A DNA stretch of 64,000 bases from the NCBI GenBank assembly GCA_024449915.1, contig JAMZAV010000305.1:620001-684000 (forward strand), in the 5' to 3' direction. Positions 1 through 11,900 of the stretch are shown here, in pieces. Each line of letters starts with the position of its first letter. Position 1 is the first letter of the stretch. Source of the DNA: Sweltsa coloradensis (lineage: Eukaryota > Arthropoda > Insecta > Plecoptera > Chloroperlidae). The notes below the pieces were generated by a model that worked only from the letters and a program-made list of their open reading frames with translations, had not been told where the DNA came from and did no database searches. A program made the position numbers and the translations under genes.

Positions 1-493
1 GACCAGCATTAAAGCATCTATGGGCCTAATGAACAACACACAAAGACGATGTTTAGATACTCTTGAAAATTTGGACTCGCCCGCCGCCAAGGTAACTTAT
101 GTGGGTGACCGCCAGGGCGACCGTAGAATGCAGTTTCGTTGCTCAATAATACTGCGGTAAAATAAACAATAGTGTACATTTACTCTACTTTTGATACAAA
201 TAACTCATTTCCTACAGTTATTAGTACAGTGTTCAGTGTTCCATACAGTTTTTCTTTTAAATACAACCATAGATACTACTTTTCACAACACTACTGCATC
301 TGCTGCTGCTGCTGTCACTGTCACTGCCCTCTACGACGTCGACTCGACTTCGACACCACCGCCAACCCTTGCTCACCAACCAACCAAAGCAAACGAACCG
401 AAACTTTTTGTTGTAACGTTGGTTCCTTGAGACCGAGACGTAAACAAACTACGAGCGACTACGTCATCTCAACTCAACAACAAAGTGATAAAA
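1..493 (+). promoter_or_regulatory. ANKLE2: ANKLE2 5' flank, probable promoter and 5' UTR
   Basis: This stretch precedes the ATG of ANKLE2. It is CpG-richer than the gene body (clusters around 78-122 and 320-455), which fits an unmethylated promoter in an animal with gene-body methylation. I see no clear TATA box, and the transcription start cannot be placed from sequence. Short open frames at 172-516 and 191-430 contain low-complexity Cys/His or Thr/Ala runs from a CTG/CTC-rich tract and look non-coding. An upstream in-frame GTG at 485 is not a plausible eukaryotic start; the ATG at 494 has A at -3. Confidence 0.5.
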
Positions 494-1402
494 ATGTCGG
501 TGCCAAATATACATGAAATTGCTGTCAAACGTAAAATTGAAGCTAAACGACTGGGACTTGGGCATCTCGAGAATAATAAGCTTAACGTGGCGATAACTAG
601 GAATAGTGAAAGTGAAGAAGAACTTGCAATGGGTACTGTGGTCGGTAAATACTCAACAAGTCCCGTATCAGCAGCTCCATTGTCATATTACGGGATCAAC
701 ATTCCTTGTGAATATCAAGACGGCATCATTAGTAAACGTTTCCTTCATGTGTACACTGATAAGTTAGAGGCTATGAATGTTGTAAAGCAACATAAAAAAG
801 CAAGATTTAAAGTATTCAAATCAAGGCAGGAAGCAATTGACTTTGCTTTTCACCCGAATACTGATCTATTTTCTTCCAGTTCCACTGTGCCTGAAACCTT
901 TGAAAGTAGATTTAGACCTAGCAGCCCAACTGTTGGCGAGAAGCCAAGTCTCTTCAAAGGTCCCAAAGCGCAAGATCTAGTTAAACTAAGGAAATCCATT
1001 GAGAGTGGAGATATGAATATTGTCCAAACAATGATCTGGGAGAATCCTCGATATCTTGTTAGCAGTGGAGATACTCCTGCAATCCTGCAAGAAGGATCAC
1101 GTTACAATGCACTGCACATAGCAGCCAAAGCAAAGAATGCCTTCATGACTGATTTGATATTACGAACTGTGACCGATTCAAAGTTCATGGGACTTTTGTA
1201 TGGGGATGACAATATAGTACATTCTGAAGATAGAATCCGTATTTTGTTGGATCTGTATTTGAATACACCTGACAAGGGTCTTAATGAGACACCGCTTCAC
1301 TTTGCTGTGAAGTATGGAGCCTCAAAAGTTATTGAAGTTCTTGTTTCTTACCCACAATGTGACAAGCAGCCTAGAAACAAGTACAATCAAGTGCCTAAAG
1401 AT
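494..1402 (+). CDS. ANKLE2: ANKLE2 exon 1 (start codon; viroplasmin-like domain and ankyrin repeats)
   Basis: First coding exon of an ankyrin repeat and LEM domain-containing protein 2 orthologue. In animals ANKLE2 is an ER/nuclear-envelope protein that works with PP2A and VRK1 to control BAF dephosphorylation and nuclear envelope reassembly (family knowledge). The exon encodes residues 1-303. Residues about 64-118 form the Caulimovirus viroplasmin/RNase H1 N-terminal-like domain (SYYGIN... then RFKVFKSRQEAIDFA). Ankyrin repeats follow at about 204-222 (YNALHIAAKAKN) and 263-298 (LNETPLHFAVKYGA). The exon ends in phase 0 at a GTAAGT donor (1403). No transmembrane segment and no LEM domain precede the viroplasmin-like domain, unlike vertebrate ANKLE2. 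The start was chosen for the A at -3 and because upstream sequence looks non-coding. Confidence 0.93.
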
Positions 1403-1795
1403 GTAAGTTGAGCTGTGAAGCACATTCTCAAATAAGTAGTTGTTGTCTCTCACTCCTGCAGTTGGTCAAGGACCGGTGGCAGGTTTCGTCTCCTTAATCT
1501 TCGGATTCCTTTCCTTCCTGTTATTCTTGTAGTTTAGTTCCCTTCACTTTACTTCTCTTTCTTCCCTTTCACTACCTCCTTAGCCTGTTCCCTCATCTTC
1601 ATCATCCTCCTCATGTATTCCTTGGTCTATTGTTAGCTGATTAGGCTCCGTTGGGAGTAGTTTAGGCTTGAGCTTGGCCTGAAATAGTTTGAGGTTTTTT
1701 TCTCCTACTATCCCCTCACCGAGACCATTCCAATCAACCACTGCTCTTGCCATGAAGGAGTATTTGCCCACATCTGTTTTATATGTTCCCCTCTC

Positions 1796-2670
1796 CAGAG
1801 TTAGGGAGTAACTTAACGAAAGTAACGCGTTACCACTAACGTGTTATATTTTTAGTAACTTTTAGGGTAACGCGCTACTTTTTAAAATCGCTAACTTTTT
1901 AAAGTAACTGATACTAGTTATTTTCGGTAACTTTCAATAAACGTTAAGTTGAAAGTTACTTTTGTTTTGCAGCCTGTACTTCGTCGAAATGAACATCGCA
2001 TTCATCAAGACAGGCCTATATCTAGCCTCGTTTCCGAAAAAATCCGTATCAGCTGTCCTGTATGAACGCCCCCCCCCCCCCCCCACACACACACACACGT
2101 ATTGTGGTAGTGCTAGGCATTGACGGTCATCCTAGCATCACGTGTAGCAGCGAGATTGCTTATTTTGGTAACATTTTTGTTTCGATTGCAAATTCGCAGC
2201 CCGAGTTTCCTCAGCCTTGAAGGCGCATGTAGTGCGTTATATGCTCGGTATGCCTCAATAATATTCATCGTCATAAAGCCGCAAAGCGTTGTGCGTTCCA
2301 TTCAGTGTTTGTAAAAGTTGAATCTAAGTAGTAGATGCAGGATAGTGGAAATGGCCTGTTTACAGTCAATTTATGTAAATTAACATTAACGTCAGAATCA
2401 TCAATACATTACCGGAATACATTATTGAATTCCATTTCATATTGTTTTTAATTCATAATTATGAGTTTCCTAAAGTTTTTTACTTTTTCTACTTATTTCT
2501 GCCACGAACGCCGCAAAACAAACTTTTACAAGTTACTTTTTATGACCTAGCCTAACTTAACTTTTCAGTTATTTATTTTTGGACTATCTTTAACTTTAAC
2601 TAATTACTTTTAAAGTCCACTAACTTAACTTTTAAAAAGTTACTATTTTTTACTAACTTCCCCAACTCTG
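1796..2670. mobile_element. hAT-type non-autonomous element (875 bp)
   Basis: Terminal inverted repeats begin CAGAGTTAGGGAGTAAC and end with the matching CTTCCCCAACTCTG. They are flanked by a perfect 8-bp target duplication CCCCTCTC (1788-1795 and 2671-2678), diagnostic of the hAT superfamily. Subterminal AGTAAC/AAAGTTAC-type repeats occur at both ends. A poly-C run followed by (AC)n lies at about 2069-2098. No transposase is seen. It interrupts the reverse-transcriptase relic. Confidence 0.93.
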
Positions 2671-3060
2671 CCCCTCTCATACTTCCAACCATGATCCCCT
2701 CTAGCCAGGTATGTGGCCCTAGTTAATCCCTTATTAAGTTCACCCCATCCCGCATGGTTCCTCGAGATCCTATATAATTTACTCATCCGATCCCTCCTCC
2801 TTCTATCCTCAAGTTTCTCCCACCCTAGGCTATTAACCATTAACGCTACATTTTCGTAAACTCTTACCCCTACTGTCTTCCCATTAATCACCTCCTCCTT
2901 CCAAGTTTTCCCTTTATTCATTACTCTTCTGGTTGCCCTTCTTTGCACAGCTTCCACCCTGCTAGTCAGTGCTTCCCTGTAGGGATCCCATACCGCATTA
3001 GCATACGGTAGGCCTACTCTAGAGTTGGTCTCACCAAGGATTTGTAGGCATGCCCCTTAA

Positions 3061-3468
3061 GCACGGCGCGCACCACAGTGGCTCGGCTCGGTTCCGTGGC
3101 CAGAGTGGTGTGAGTAATCGCTTCGGTACCGTCCAAAGTGCCGCGCACCATACGCTCGGCTCGGGACCGCGCGACCAGGTGCTACACTCGGTTCACCAGT
3201 TCCATTATGTTTCTCGACCTCATAGTAGGACAATTTTTATAAGCGGTGCTCTCTTTAATTGGAACTGTTTTCTATCCCGTCCGGCTGTACGGCCAAGTTG
3301 TTTGCTCGAGCAATCGAGGATGAACGAAACCGAGCGAAAGAGGGGAAGTTACACATGTACTGGCCGGAGCCGATCAAGTGCGCGGTGTCTCATATGATTT
3401 AGTGCATTTCAATTTGACGCAGAATGCTGTACTGGCAGGAGCCGAGCCGCTGTGGTGCGCGCCGTGCT
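3061..3468. mobile_element. TTAA-flanked inverted-repeat element (piggyBac-like MITE)
   Basis: About 35-bp inverted repeats start GCACGGCGCGCACCACAG on the left and end with the complement, CTGTGGTGCGCGCCGTGC, on the right. A TTAA copy flanks each side (3057-3060 and 3469-3472). Removing the element and one TTAA would leave the surrounding reverse-transcriptase frame open, which supports these borders. The right border has one extra T. The TTAA target suggests a piggyBac-type transposase, which is inference. Confidence 0.8.
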
Positions 3469-3889
3469 TTAAGCTCACCACTCGCCCCTTTAAGTGTTCT
3501 CATGACGAAATTGAGACATCTGAATCCCTTCTTAATGATTGCTTTCACATGCTCTTCCCAGTTCAGTTGCTGGTGTAGCCATACCCCAAGGTATTTGATG
3601 CTCACCACCCTCTCAAGATCTCTACCCATTATCTCATATCCCTCACCATTCAAGCCACGATCCCTTCTTTTTGTGAGCCTCACCCATTTACACTTCTATA
3701 TTCAAACTCATGCCATTATTTCTTACCCAAGTTCCCAGAATCCCCATATCATCCCTAAGTTTTCCAATGTCCTCTGTATTTCTTATCACCCTGTAGTTGA
3801 CGCAATCATCCGCAAACAGCCTCACCCTGGCCCCCATCCCCTGTGCTATATCATAACATATAATATCATCATCATATCATTAACATATA

Positions 3890-3986
3890 TTGCCTTTACA
3901 TACATACATACATAGGCCTACATACATACATACATACTACATACATACATACATACATACATACATACATACATACATACATACAT
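3890..3986. repeat. CATA tetranucleotide microsatellite
   Basis: An ACAT/CATA tandem array interrupted by two TAGGCCTA motifs. It lies just upstream (in - strand sense) of the reverse-transcriptase relic. Confidence 0.95.
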
Positions 3987-4210
3987 AGGCCTACATATAT
4001 AGCGTATCATGACTATGCTAGGCTACGTTTATCACGCAAGCAGCTAGCCGAGTTCAGACTGGATTTTTATTTTTTAGTCTCAGTTCACAGTAATGTAAAT
4101 CACAAGCTTTCAGTCTGGGACACAACACAACATTTGGCCTCCGCAGAGGGCCTATAGGGTATTAGCTTAAAATAGCACAATTTTTTACTTCATTTGGTTG
4201 GTTAGGCCTA

Positions 4211-4724
4211 CAATAGCCTTGTTTACATGGAGGACTGGGTCCAGTACTGTACTGAAATGTAAGTAGGTTCCAATGTCCTTGAAGCGTTTACATGTCGAGT
4301 ACCCATCTAGAACTGAACTGACATTCGGTGCAGCATCGACGCCATCTTACGGCGATTGCTCAAAACATCACTGTCATGTCATTTTCGTAGATACGGGTAG
4401 GATTGAAGGCCTAGGCGTGGATGATCTACATTTGAAGTTGGAGCCCAACAAACAGAAGTTAAAAATAGATATAACATTTTAAAACTTGTTTATTGACATT
4501 TGCAATTAGGCTGCATGTTTTTCAGTTTGGTTCCCTCTCAGGAAGCTGTTTACATGTGAGTACTCAGTACGGTATTTCGGTTCGGTCGCACCATATCGTC
4601 GGACCGAACCCAACCTCAGGTTCGGTACCTGATTTCATGTGTTTACATGAGGTAGGCCTACTGAGACCAAAAACCGTACCGGTACTCAACTCCGTACTCA
4701 GTCCTCCATGCAAACGAGGCTATT
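4211..4724. mobile_element. Inverted-repeat MITE (about 514 bp)
   Basis: The left end reads CAATAGCCTTGTTTACATGG and the right end is its near-perfect reverse complement, ending CCATGCAAACGAGGCTATTG. The internal phrase GTTTACATG recurs several times, as in subterminal repeats. I could not define a target-site duplication, so the superfamily is open. The small open frames inside (4273-4482, 4493-4753) have no recognisable product. Confidence 0.7.
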
Positions 4725-4889
4725 GTGAACACCTCCACAACTTTTCCATGTAATCCGACACAGCGTGCTAGTAGGCCTAGTAGCAAAGCTGCTTGTTTTT
4801 GTAATTCTACACTTTATGGTGAGAAGTTAGGCCTAATTAAATTAACTAATTATGATACAACTAAAATTTGTTTTATTCTGTTCATCCAG

Positions 4890-5045
4890 ATTGTGTGTAG
4901 CAGGGTCAACTCCCCCAATGCCTGGCTGAAAGACGACATCTGTGCATTGCTGGATGGTCATTTTTATGTTCCCGTGTTGCGGTCTGAAGATCATACAGTT
5001 CAGCCAATAGTGGGAAAGCCATTTTCTCCAAAGATGTTCCGTGCC
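4890..5045 (+). CDS. ANKLE2: ANKLE2 exon 2
   Basis: This exon encodes residues 304-355 with the family signature ending HFYVPVLRSEDHT and then IGKP-like VGKPFSPK, which lies just after the ankyrin region in ANKLE2 proteins. The acceptor TTCATCCAG precedes ATT GTG TGT AGC. The donor is GTATGT at 5046, and both junctions are phase 0, matching exons 1 and 3. An open frame continues both upstream and downstream, but the homology stops at these splice sites. Confidence 0.9.
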
Positions 5046-5740
5046 GTATGTAGTCCTACATTTTTATCTTCTAGGCCTTTTTTTCATAGTAGGGTTGCCA
5101 AGTCTCCCGTATTTCCCGTGAATTCTCGTATTTTTAAGTCATTTCCCGCTTCCCATATCAAATCGACCCGGGAACCACTTTTCCCGTATTTCCACATTGT
5201 GTAAATTTACCGGTCAATAGGTAACTAGTTATTAGTTAAAAATTCAAAATTTCATAAACTCCCGCCTTGTCCTCTCAGCTCTGACCAGTGGAAGCCTGTG
5301 GTCGCAGTGTTGGGATGGTCTACCCGCACCCTCGCCCTAAACTCGCCCACACCCCCCTATAGCCGACAGTCCGACACCCATGACGTAAATCTTTGGCATC
5401 TTCCCGGCTTGCCATGCATTTAGGCGGTTGCCGTGTCACCCGTCAGTCCAGTTTGTACTAGTATTCACGCACGGCGGCTCGATAAAATGAGTCGACTGAG
5501 GATGCAAGGACGTCGAAGTCGATGACAATACCACGGAGGAAGGCAAAAGGTACCAAGCAAAGTAGAAGGAGGTTTATAAGTGGGTCGGACCAGAACACTT
5601 CAATGAAACAAGTGCCTATTGCTCAATCTTTGCGCTCGTCCGCGCAGTAAGAAGAGAAGCTAAGTGTCATTCTCATATGGATATCTACCTAGCCTTACTC
5701 TACTCATTAAAAAAAAAAATGGAGCACAAAACATGCCTTA

Positions 5741-5929
5741 TTAATAACTAGGAAAACGCCAAAGTCGTTGTTAAACGAGTGAGTGACCTATGTGTATAGT
5801 ATCCGGTATCATTCCCCATACTGGGCTACATCGAGCCTATGGGAGAAAAGGCGATGTTCCCGGGTACTCAACACATGGCTCACTCACTCGTTTAACAACG
5901 GCTTTGGCGTTTCCCTAGTTATTTAAATT
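5741..5929. mobile_element. Palindromic MITE nested in a hAT element
   Basis: About 45-bp inverted repeats: left AACTAGGAAAACGCCAAAG, right CTTTGGCGTTTCCCTAGTT, both extending through a GTTGTTAAACGAGTGAGTGA block. The flanks are TTA-rich, so a 3-bp TTA duplication is possible (PIF/Harbinger-like), but this is uncertain. There is no coding capacity. Confidence 0.8.
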
Positions 5930-6071
5930 GAACATTTAAAATGCGAATCATGTTCAAACGTATTAGCGTGAAACATTACCAAATTTCCAAGATAAAACAA
6001 AATCACCTAAGTTTTATTACCCATTTAACACCCCTCAAAAATAATATGTGGGTGTAAAAAAGTAAAAAAGT

Positions 6072-6150
6072 TCGAGCTAATGGGTATCGAACCCCAACCC
6101 TCCGTGCGGTAGTCTAAATACTTACCAATAGGCCATGCAAGCCACGTAGT
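6072..6150 (-). repeat. tRNA-like SINE fragment
   Basis: On the - strand a B-box-like GGGTTCGATACC is preceded at tRNA-like distance by an A-box-like TTGGTAAGTA stretch. Stems are imperfect and no intact tRNA fold is evident. A (CAGA)n-containing repeat segment follows at about 6290-6365. This is most likely a tRNA-derived SINE rather than a functional tRNA. Confidence 0.45.
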
Positions 6151-6491
6151 TATCGTCCCACTAGCTGCTACTAAACAAATGCTATAGATATTTTAAAAAT
6201 CACATTTTAATTTATTGTAGGATTAAATCGTAATGAATCTAGCTGATTTTGTTAGCAGTTCTCAGTAAACTCGTACCGGATGTCTGTTTAAAATTTCAGC
6301 CCAATCTGTTCAGCGGTTCGGCTGATTTTCGACGTACAGACAGACAGACAGACAGAATCACAATGAGAGCCGTTCGAGTTGAATGGAGACACTCGGTCGC
6401 TCCGCTCCCTCGTTTAATAATATCAGACCCCTATTCCAACATGCGTCGGGTCAGGGGGTGACGGTTAACCATTTTCTCGGGCTACAGTTTA

Positions 6492-6749
6492 TCAATGCTT
6501 GCTAGCCAGGCTCAGCACCTCATCTTCTTCGCTGTCTGTTAAGACCGGCATTTCCACTAGTTCTCTCCATTTCTTTATGTCTTCCCAGAGTTTTTCTTCA
6601 TTTGTTCTTTCCCATGTCTTCACTCTTTCTTCGATACTCAATTTTATTTGGTCTCTCCACCTATCTCTTGGGCGGCCAACTCTTTGTGCTCCTCCCCATG
6701 CTCGTTCCAATTCTCTTCTCGGGATTCTCTCCTGTTTCATTTGTTTCAC
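6492..6749 (-). pseudogene. Non-LTR retrotransposon C-terminal fragment
   Basis: An 85-codon open frame contains VGRPRDRWRDQIK followed by ERTNEEKLWEDIKKWREL. This is the Arg/Pro-rich C-terminal motif common to many invertebrate non-LTR polyproteins. No reverse-transcriptase core is attached, so it is a 5'-truncated relic inside the hAT element at 5090-6971. Confidence 0.65.
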
Positions 6750-7319
6750 GTGTCCATACCACCGCAGTCTTTCTCTTCCTATTTTGTCTCGTAGAAATTG
6801 TTATGGAGAAATCTTAAAATGCATAGAAATGCTCTCAAGAAATGACCTTGGCCAAAAAAAAATTGGAGGCTGCACCCCCAAACCCCCCTGGTTTTGTCCC
6901 TTCATCCCCTTTATACCTTCCCCACACCTAGGAAATTCCTGTATTTTCACTATTAAAACTTGGCAACCCTAATTCATAGAATACAAAGTTTAAAATGTGT
7001 GTTACCGGTACATTGAAATGTAAATCATAAAGTTTTGTCCGTTATGTAAACTCAACTTAATGTGCAGGCAAAGATAAGTAGGCCTAGGCCTTAGCCTACT
7101 AGTAGGCCTACCTACCTAGTAGGTGTGACAGTGACACACAGAATAAAAAAATTGTTACCTTGGTCTACAATTTAATTATACTTTGCACATTGTCAAAAAA
7201 CATTTAGGTAATAGGTTTACCATTACTGTAGGCCTACCTTCCGTAAGAGATTGAACCTCTTAATTCTTCTTAGGGATTGCCTCTGTGACTTCTGTCGTAA
7301 ATAATCTGTTCAAAGCATA

Positions 7320-8706
7320 TAATCCTGTCAAATAAGATCGTATATTGACGTTTGAAGGAAAAAATTGCGATGTTGCTGAATTTTTGCAGAGACCTTCCTT
7401 ATATAATACTTATCAACATACTAAAACTCCCCTACAATCGGACTGGAGCTTCGGCCGCCATATTGGAAAATGGCGGCCCAAAGGTGTTTGTTATCGAATA
7501 TCTCCAAATTGGTTTGAGATAGACAAAATATCTCAATGGCAAAAATATTCCCTATTTAATTCCCTACAAAACCGGTGTCTTCTATAGTTTTGGTAGGGGC
7601 AAAGGTTACGTCACAAAATCGTGGTTTATGTGTTGCTCATTGGAGTACCAGCTTATTTCCAAATTTGCACGCCCAGCATCAAACAATGCCCGGTAAAACC
7701 GTAATAAATCGATTTAAATACAAAAGGACTTTTGTACGGGGTTCGTGAAAGCTTTCATTAGTATTTAAAAAAATCAGGTGTGCGAAATCGAATTTTGCAT
7801 TTACCCGAAATTTGGGTTTTTCCATTGTTGGCATTTCCTCAAAAATGCCATTTTTGACCGTCCATTATTAAGCACTAAAAAGCATTGGAGGAAAAATTCT
7901 TCCTACGCACATTGAAATGACTCAAATAATGATCCGATTACAACCAAAGTTTAAATCCAATATGGCTGCTAATTCCTAATATCCACAACATCAAAGTGAA
8001 TTGTGTAACAAAAAGAGTGTAAAAACAGCACGAAAACAGTATTCATATTGTGAATATTAGGAATTAGCAGTCATATTGTATTTAAACTTTGGTTGTAATC
8101 GGATCATTATTCAAGTCATTTCAATGTGCGTAGAAAGAATTTTTCCCCCAATGCTATTTAGTGCTTAATAATGGACAGTCAAAAAGGGCATTTTTGAGGA
8201 AATGCCAACAATGGTAAAACCCAAATTCCGGGTAAATGCAAAATTCGATTTTGCAGACCGGATTTTTTAAAATACTAATGGAAGCTTTCATCAACCCCGC
8301 ACAAAAGTCCTTTTGTATTTAAATCGATTTATTACGGATTTACCGGGCATTGTTTGATGCTGGGCGTAAAAATTTGGAAATAAGCTGGTATTCCAATGAG
8401 CAACATATAAACCACGATTTTGTGACGTAACCTTTGCCCCTACCAAAACTATAGAAGACACCTGTTTTGTAGGGAATTAAATGGGGAATATTTTTGCCAT
8501 TGAAATATTTTGTCTATCTCAAACAAATTTGGAGATATTCGATAACAAACACTTTTTGGCCGCCATTTTCCAATATGGCGGCCGAAGCTCCAGTCTGATT
8601 GTAGGGGAGTTTTAGTATGTTGATAAGTATCCTTTAAAGAAGGTCACTGCAAAAATTCAGCGACATCGCAATTTTTTCCTCCAAAAATTCTTATTTGACA
8701 GGATTA
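7320..8706. mobile_element. Foldback element: giant imperfect palindrome (1.39 kb)
   Basis: Two arms of about 660 bp (7320-7988 and 8049-8706) are reverse complements along nearly their whole length, with about 60 bp between them. The termini are TAATCCTGTCAAATAAGA and its complement. Each arm also carries a small hairpin around GGCCGCCATATTGG. The arms differ by scattered substitutions and small indels, so the copy is not recent. The terminal TA could be a 2-bp target duplication. Open frames inside (e.g. 7345-7587) have no recognisable product. Confidence 0.9.
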
Positions 8707-8967
8707 ATAGAGTTTGCACAGGGTTTGAGCTTACATTGGCATTTTAACCTCTGTTCTTGGCCTTCTTGGCAATTTGTCATCATCGTTAGAGTGCAGGATT
8801 ATCCGACAAATTGCTCATCAGTCATCTCCTACCATTGGCAAGAAATTAAGATGGATCACACACACACAATAAAATCCTAATTTTCACAATTTTCATCTCC
8901 GGCACTATTGTTGGGGGTTCTCTGCCCTCTGAGGACATTATTTTTAAAGAGCACACCCGGTACTAAG

Positions 8968-11900
8968 TACCGTATCGGACCGAATATAGCGCGATGTTTG
9001 TTTCCGAAAATACTATCTCTAAAACAGCACTCGCGTTATTTTTGCGCTCTTGCATTTGAAATAGCGCCTGAACATAGGCCACCCGCAATACAACTCCCGC
9101 GCATCGGCTGCTGCGCATCGCCCCGCCCACCCACTCGTTGCCAGCTGATCCCATGAGGCGGGCGGGTGACGTCATCACGGGCTCCGCGGGAATATCGCGG
9201 CCTATCACGGTTCACGGGCTCTGCAGAAAATGACCACCAAAATAACTGTGCGTACAATTAAAAGGTTTTTCTTGGGGAATCGATCCAGAATCGATTCTAG
9301 GTCACAATGATCGATTTGTAGTCCCTTAATCAGACTGGTGAACTGTGGTTGACCATGTCAAGTTTAGCGGATGTCACCCCTTAAGCATGGATGTTAATGC
9401 CGGAGTAGATGTTATTGTGGGGGCGTAGTCCTCCAGGGGACAACCGATTATACTTGTGACCGGAATCGTCTCTAACCTAGAGTCTGGGATGAGGAGTACT
9501 TAGGGTAGTGGTGACCGTGTAATAAGAGTCATAAATCAACTAAAGAAGGGTGCACTGTATTAGCAATAGACATAAATAATAATAATAAAACCTACTCTCG
9601 CCTGATATCGGTGAGCTCATGCACTGTACTCGGCTGAACGTGGGTTCATATCCCTTAGCATTACTGACGTTACTATTATTAAGAAAACTTAGCTTATTCT
9701 TTCCCCTTATGACTCTGGTAGAGATGGTGTCGACCCTCGGCCACGGACCCCTCGGCAGCTGGTGATGTTTGGCTCTTCGTTCTTCACCTCTTGTAAGGCG
9801 AAGGTCCTCGGTCCTCTTCCTGTGTTTAGCACTCCTGGTTGAAGCCCTTGCTTCCAGAGCCGGACACCTAGTCCTGTCGCTTCCAATGAGCACTCAAGTC
9901 GCTTAACCTGGGCACCTAGCCCGCACGTCTCCTAGACGAGTTCTCCTGGTTCGACACCCGGATAGGCACAGCAGCATTCTGCAGGCCTGGATGAAATACC
10001 AGGGTCTCTACTAGCTAAATGCTCCAAGCTAATCTCTCACCCCCTGTCCTACATAATGAATCCCTCTCTTCAGGAATCTTTCCCTCCAAATTAAAATCTG
10101 CTAAAGTAATCCCCATCTATAAGCAGAAAGGCAAAAAAAGACCCTAACAACTATAGGCCAATCTCGCTTCTATCCTCTTTCTCAAAGATTTACGAATATA
10201 TTATGCACGACCGCATCATTTCTCATCTCAACTACCATAGATTAATCTCTCCACACCAACATGGTTTTCTCAAACAAAAGTCCACAAATACGGCGATCTT
10301 TAATTTTCTATTGCGTCTTTATTCCGTCCTCGACTCGGGCGATACTGCCGTTGGTATCTTTTATGACCTCAGCAAGGCTTTCGACTCCATCGACCATCGT
10401 GTCCTGCTATGCAAAATGGAGAATCTTGGTATAAGAGGAATCGCCTTGAATTGGATATCCTCCTACCTGTCTGGTCGTTCCCAAAAAGTCGAAATAAGGA
10501 ATACAACTCCTCTAATTCTGTCTATTCAGAGCCCATCGCAATCACCAAAGGTGTCCCACAACCACAAGGCTCAATCTTGGGCCCCTCGCCTTCCTTATAA
10601 ATGTTAATGACTTACCTGAACACTTGCAGGAGGGTGCCATCACTATGTATGCTGATGACTTTTCTGAACTGCTAACAGCCCCAAAAACTCTAGCCCCAAC
10701 CCTCCCCTCCTTATTAAACAGCCAAGCCCAGTTAATGGCACATTACTGTAATGACAATCAACTCACTCTCTCCCTCTCCAAAACTACTTACTTATCTTTC
10801 CACACTCCCCAAAATGTACCCCTATCGAGCCCCTGCATACTACTGCAGAACAAACATATCACTCGTTCTAACTCTATCGCCCCTATAGGCCTAACTCTAT
10901 CTGAAACCCTAGACTGGGCATCCCATATCGACAAAGTGTCCTCCAAAATTCTTAGCGGCTGTTACATGCTCAGACAATTGTCATATATAATTACACCAGA
11001 AATTCTTAAAATAGTCTACTTTGCCCACATCCACTCCCACCTAGCGTATGGCATCCTCTTTTGGGGCGCTTCCCCACACACCAAAAGAATTTTTACCCTT
11101 CAAAAGAAAGCAATACGAATATTGACGCGAGTCTCCCGACGGCACACGTGTCGCCACCTCTTCAAAAAAGTAGGAGCTCAAACGCTCACTGGGCTGCTAA
11201 TACAGACAGCCGCAACCTTTGTTTGCCAAAACCCCTCCCTCTTTATACAAAACTCTCAGATACATAGCCACCTAACTAGATCCTCCAAACTTATTCATCT
11301 TCCCTCTCACAATCTATCCCTATTTTCTAAAGGCCCTCACTATCTGTCATCCATCCTCTATAACCAACACCCAGATAAAGTGCTGTCCTCCTCATCCGAT
11401 ACCTTATTCAAGCTTAATCTGAAAACTTTCCTTGTTGAAAACAGTTTCTATACATTGCAGGAATATCTTACCCATACACCCAGTCAAACCTAGTGTTCCT
11501 CCCCTGGTTCTTATAAATTTGTAAAATTTTGTATGCCTAATAATATTTATCTATTTAAATATTCTACCATTGTATTAGGCTACATCTATTTTAGTATCAC
11601 TTGACATTGACAATGTATATATCTGTACTATTTATTTAGATCTAACACTATCTATTTATATGTAAATATCTTATTATTCTATTATTGTATCAGCTTACAT
11701 CTAGCTTAGTATTAATTACATGACAATGCCTATATCTGTACTATGTACCCATCAACAGGCAAATAAAACTAAACTAAACTAAAGTAAACTATGTGAGCTT
11801 GCGCCTGGCCCTACCCTGTTAGAAAACATAGGGCTAGGCCCTAACATTGTTCAAAATGTTTTGTTGTAAGAATGAAACTAGTCTATTCATTCATTGCATT

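Larger units (their letters stand above)
1440..3890 (-). mobile_element. Degraded non-LTR retrotransposon (reverse transcriptase 3' half), interrupted twice
   Basis: Read on the - strand from about 3830 leftward, translations show a FADD box (near 3803-3815) typical of a reverse-transcriptase active site. A thumb-like segment follows at 3399-3683 (IKYLGVWLHQQLNWEEHV), then the common C-terminal block at 2643-2957 (MEAVQRRATRRV, SLGWEKLEDRRRRDRMSKLY), and the tail at 1580-1771 (SFMARAVVDWNGL). The blocks are collinear but split by the elements at 3061-3468 and 1796-2670. The type resembles CR1/Jockey-like elements of invertebrates. It is 5'-truncated, I saw no endonuclease domain, and it is not functional. 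Outer limits are approximate. Confidence 0.8.
1403..4889. other. ANKLE2 intron 1, filled with nested repeats
   Basis: The intron has a GTAAGT donor and a TTCATCCAG acceptor, and is phase 0. It is almost entirely repeats: a non-LTR retrotransposon relic on the - strand, a hAT element at 1796, a TTAA-flanked element at 3061, a CATA microsatellite near 3890-3986 and a terminal-inverted-repeat element at 4211-4724. I see no exon inside it. Confidence 0.8.
5090..6971. mobile_element. hAT-like element (1.88 kb) with nested insertions
   Basis: The ends TAGGGTTGCCAAG and CTTGGCAACCCTA are inverted. The flanks TTTCATAG (5082-5089) and ATTCATAG (6972-6979) match at 7 of 8 positions, as expected for an ageing hAT duplication. 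Subterminal CCCGTATTT-type repeats lie inside the left end. A MITE, a tRNA-like repeat and a reverse-transcriptase fragment are nested within. No transposase is recognisable. Confidence 0.8.
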
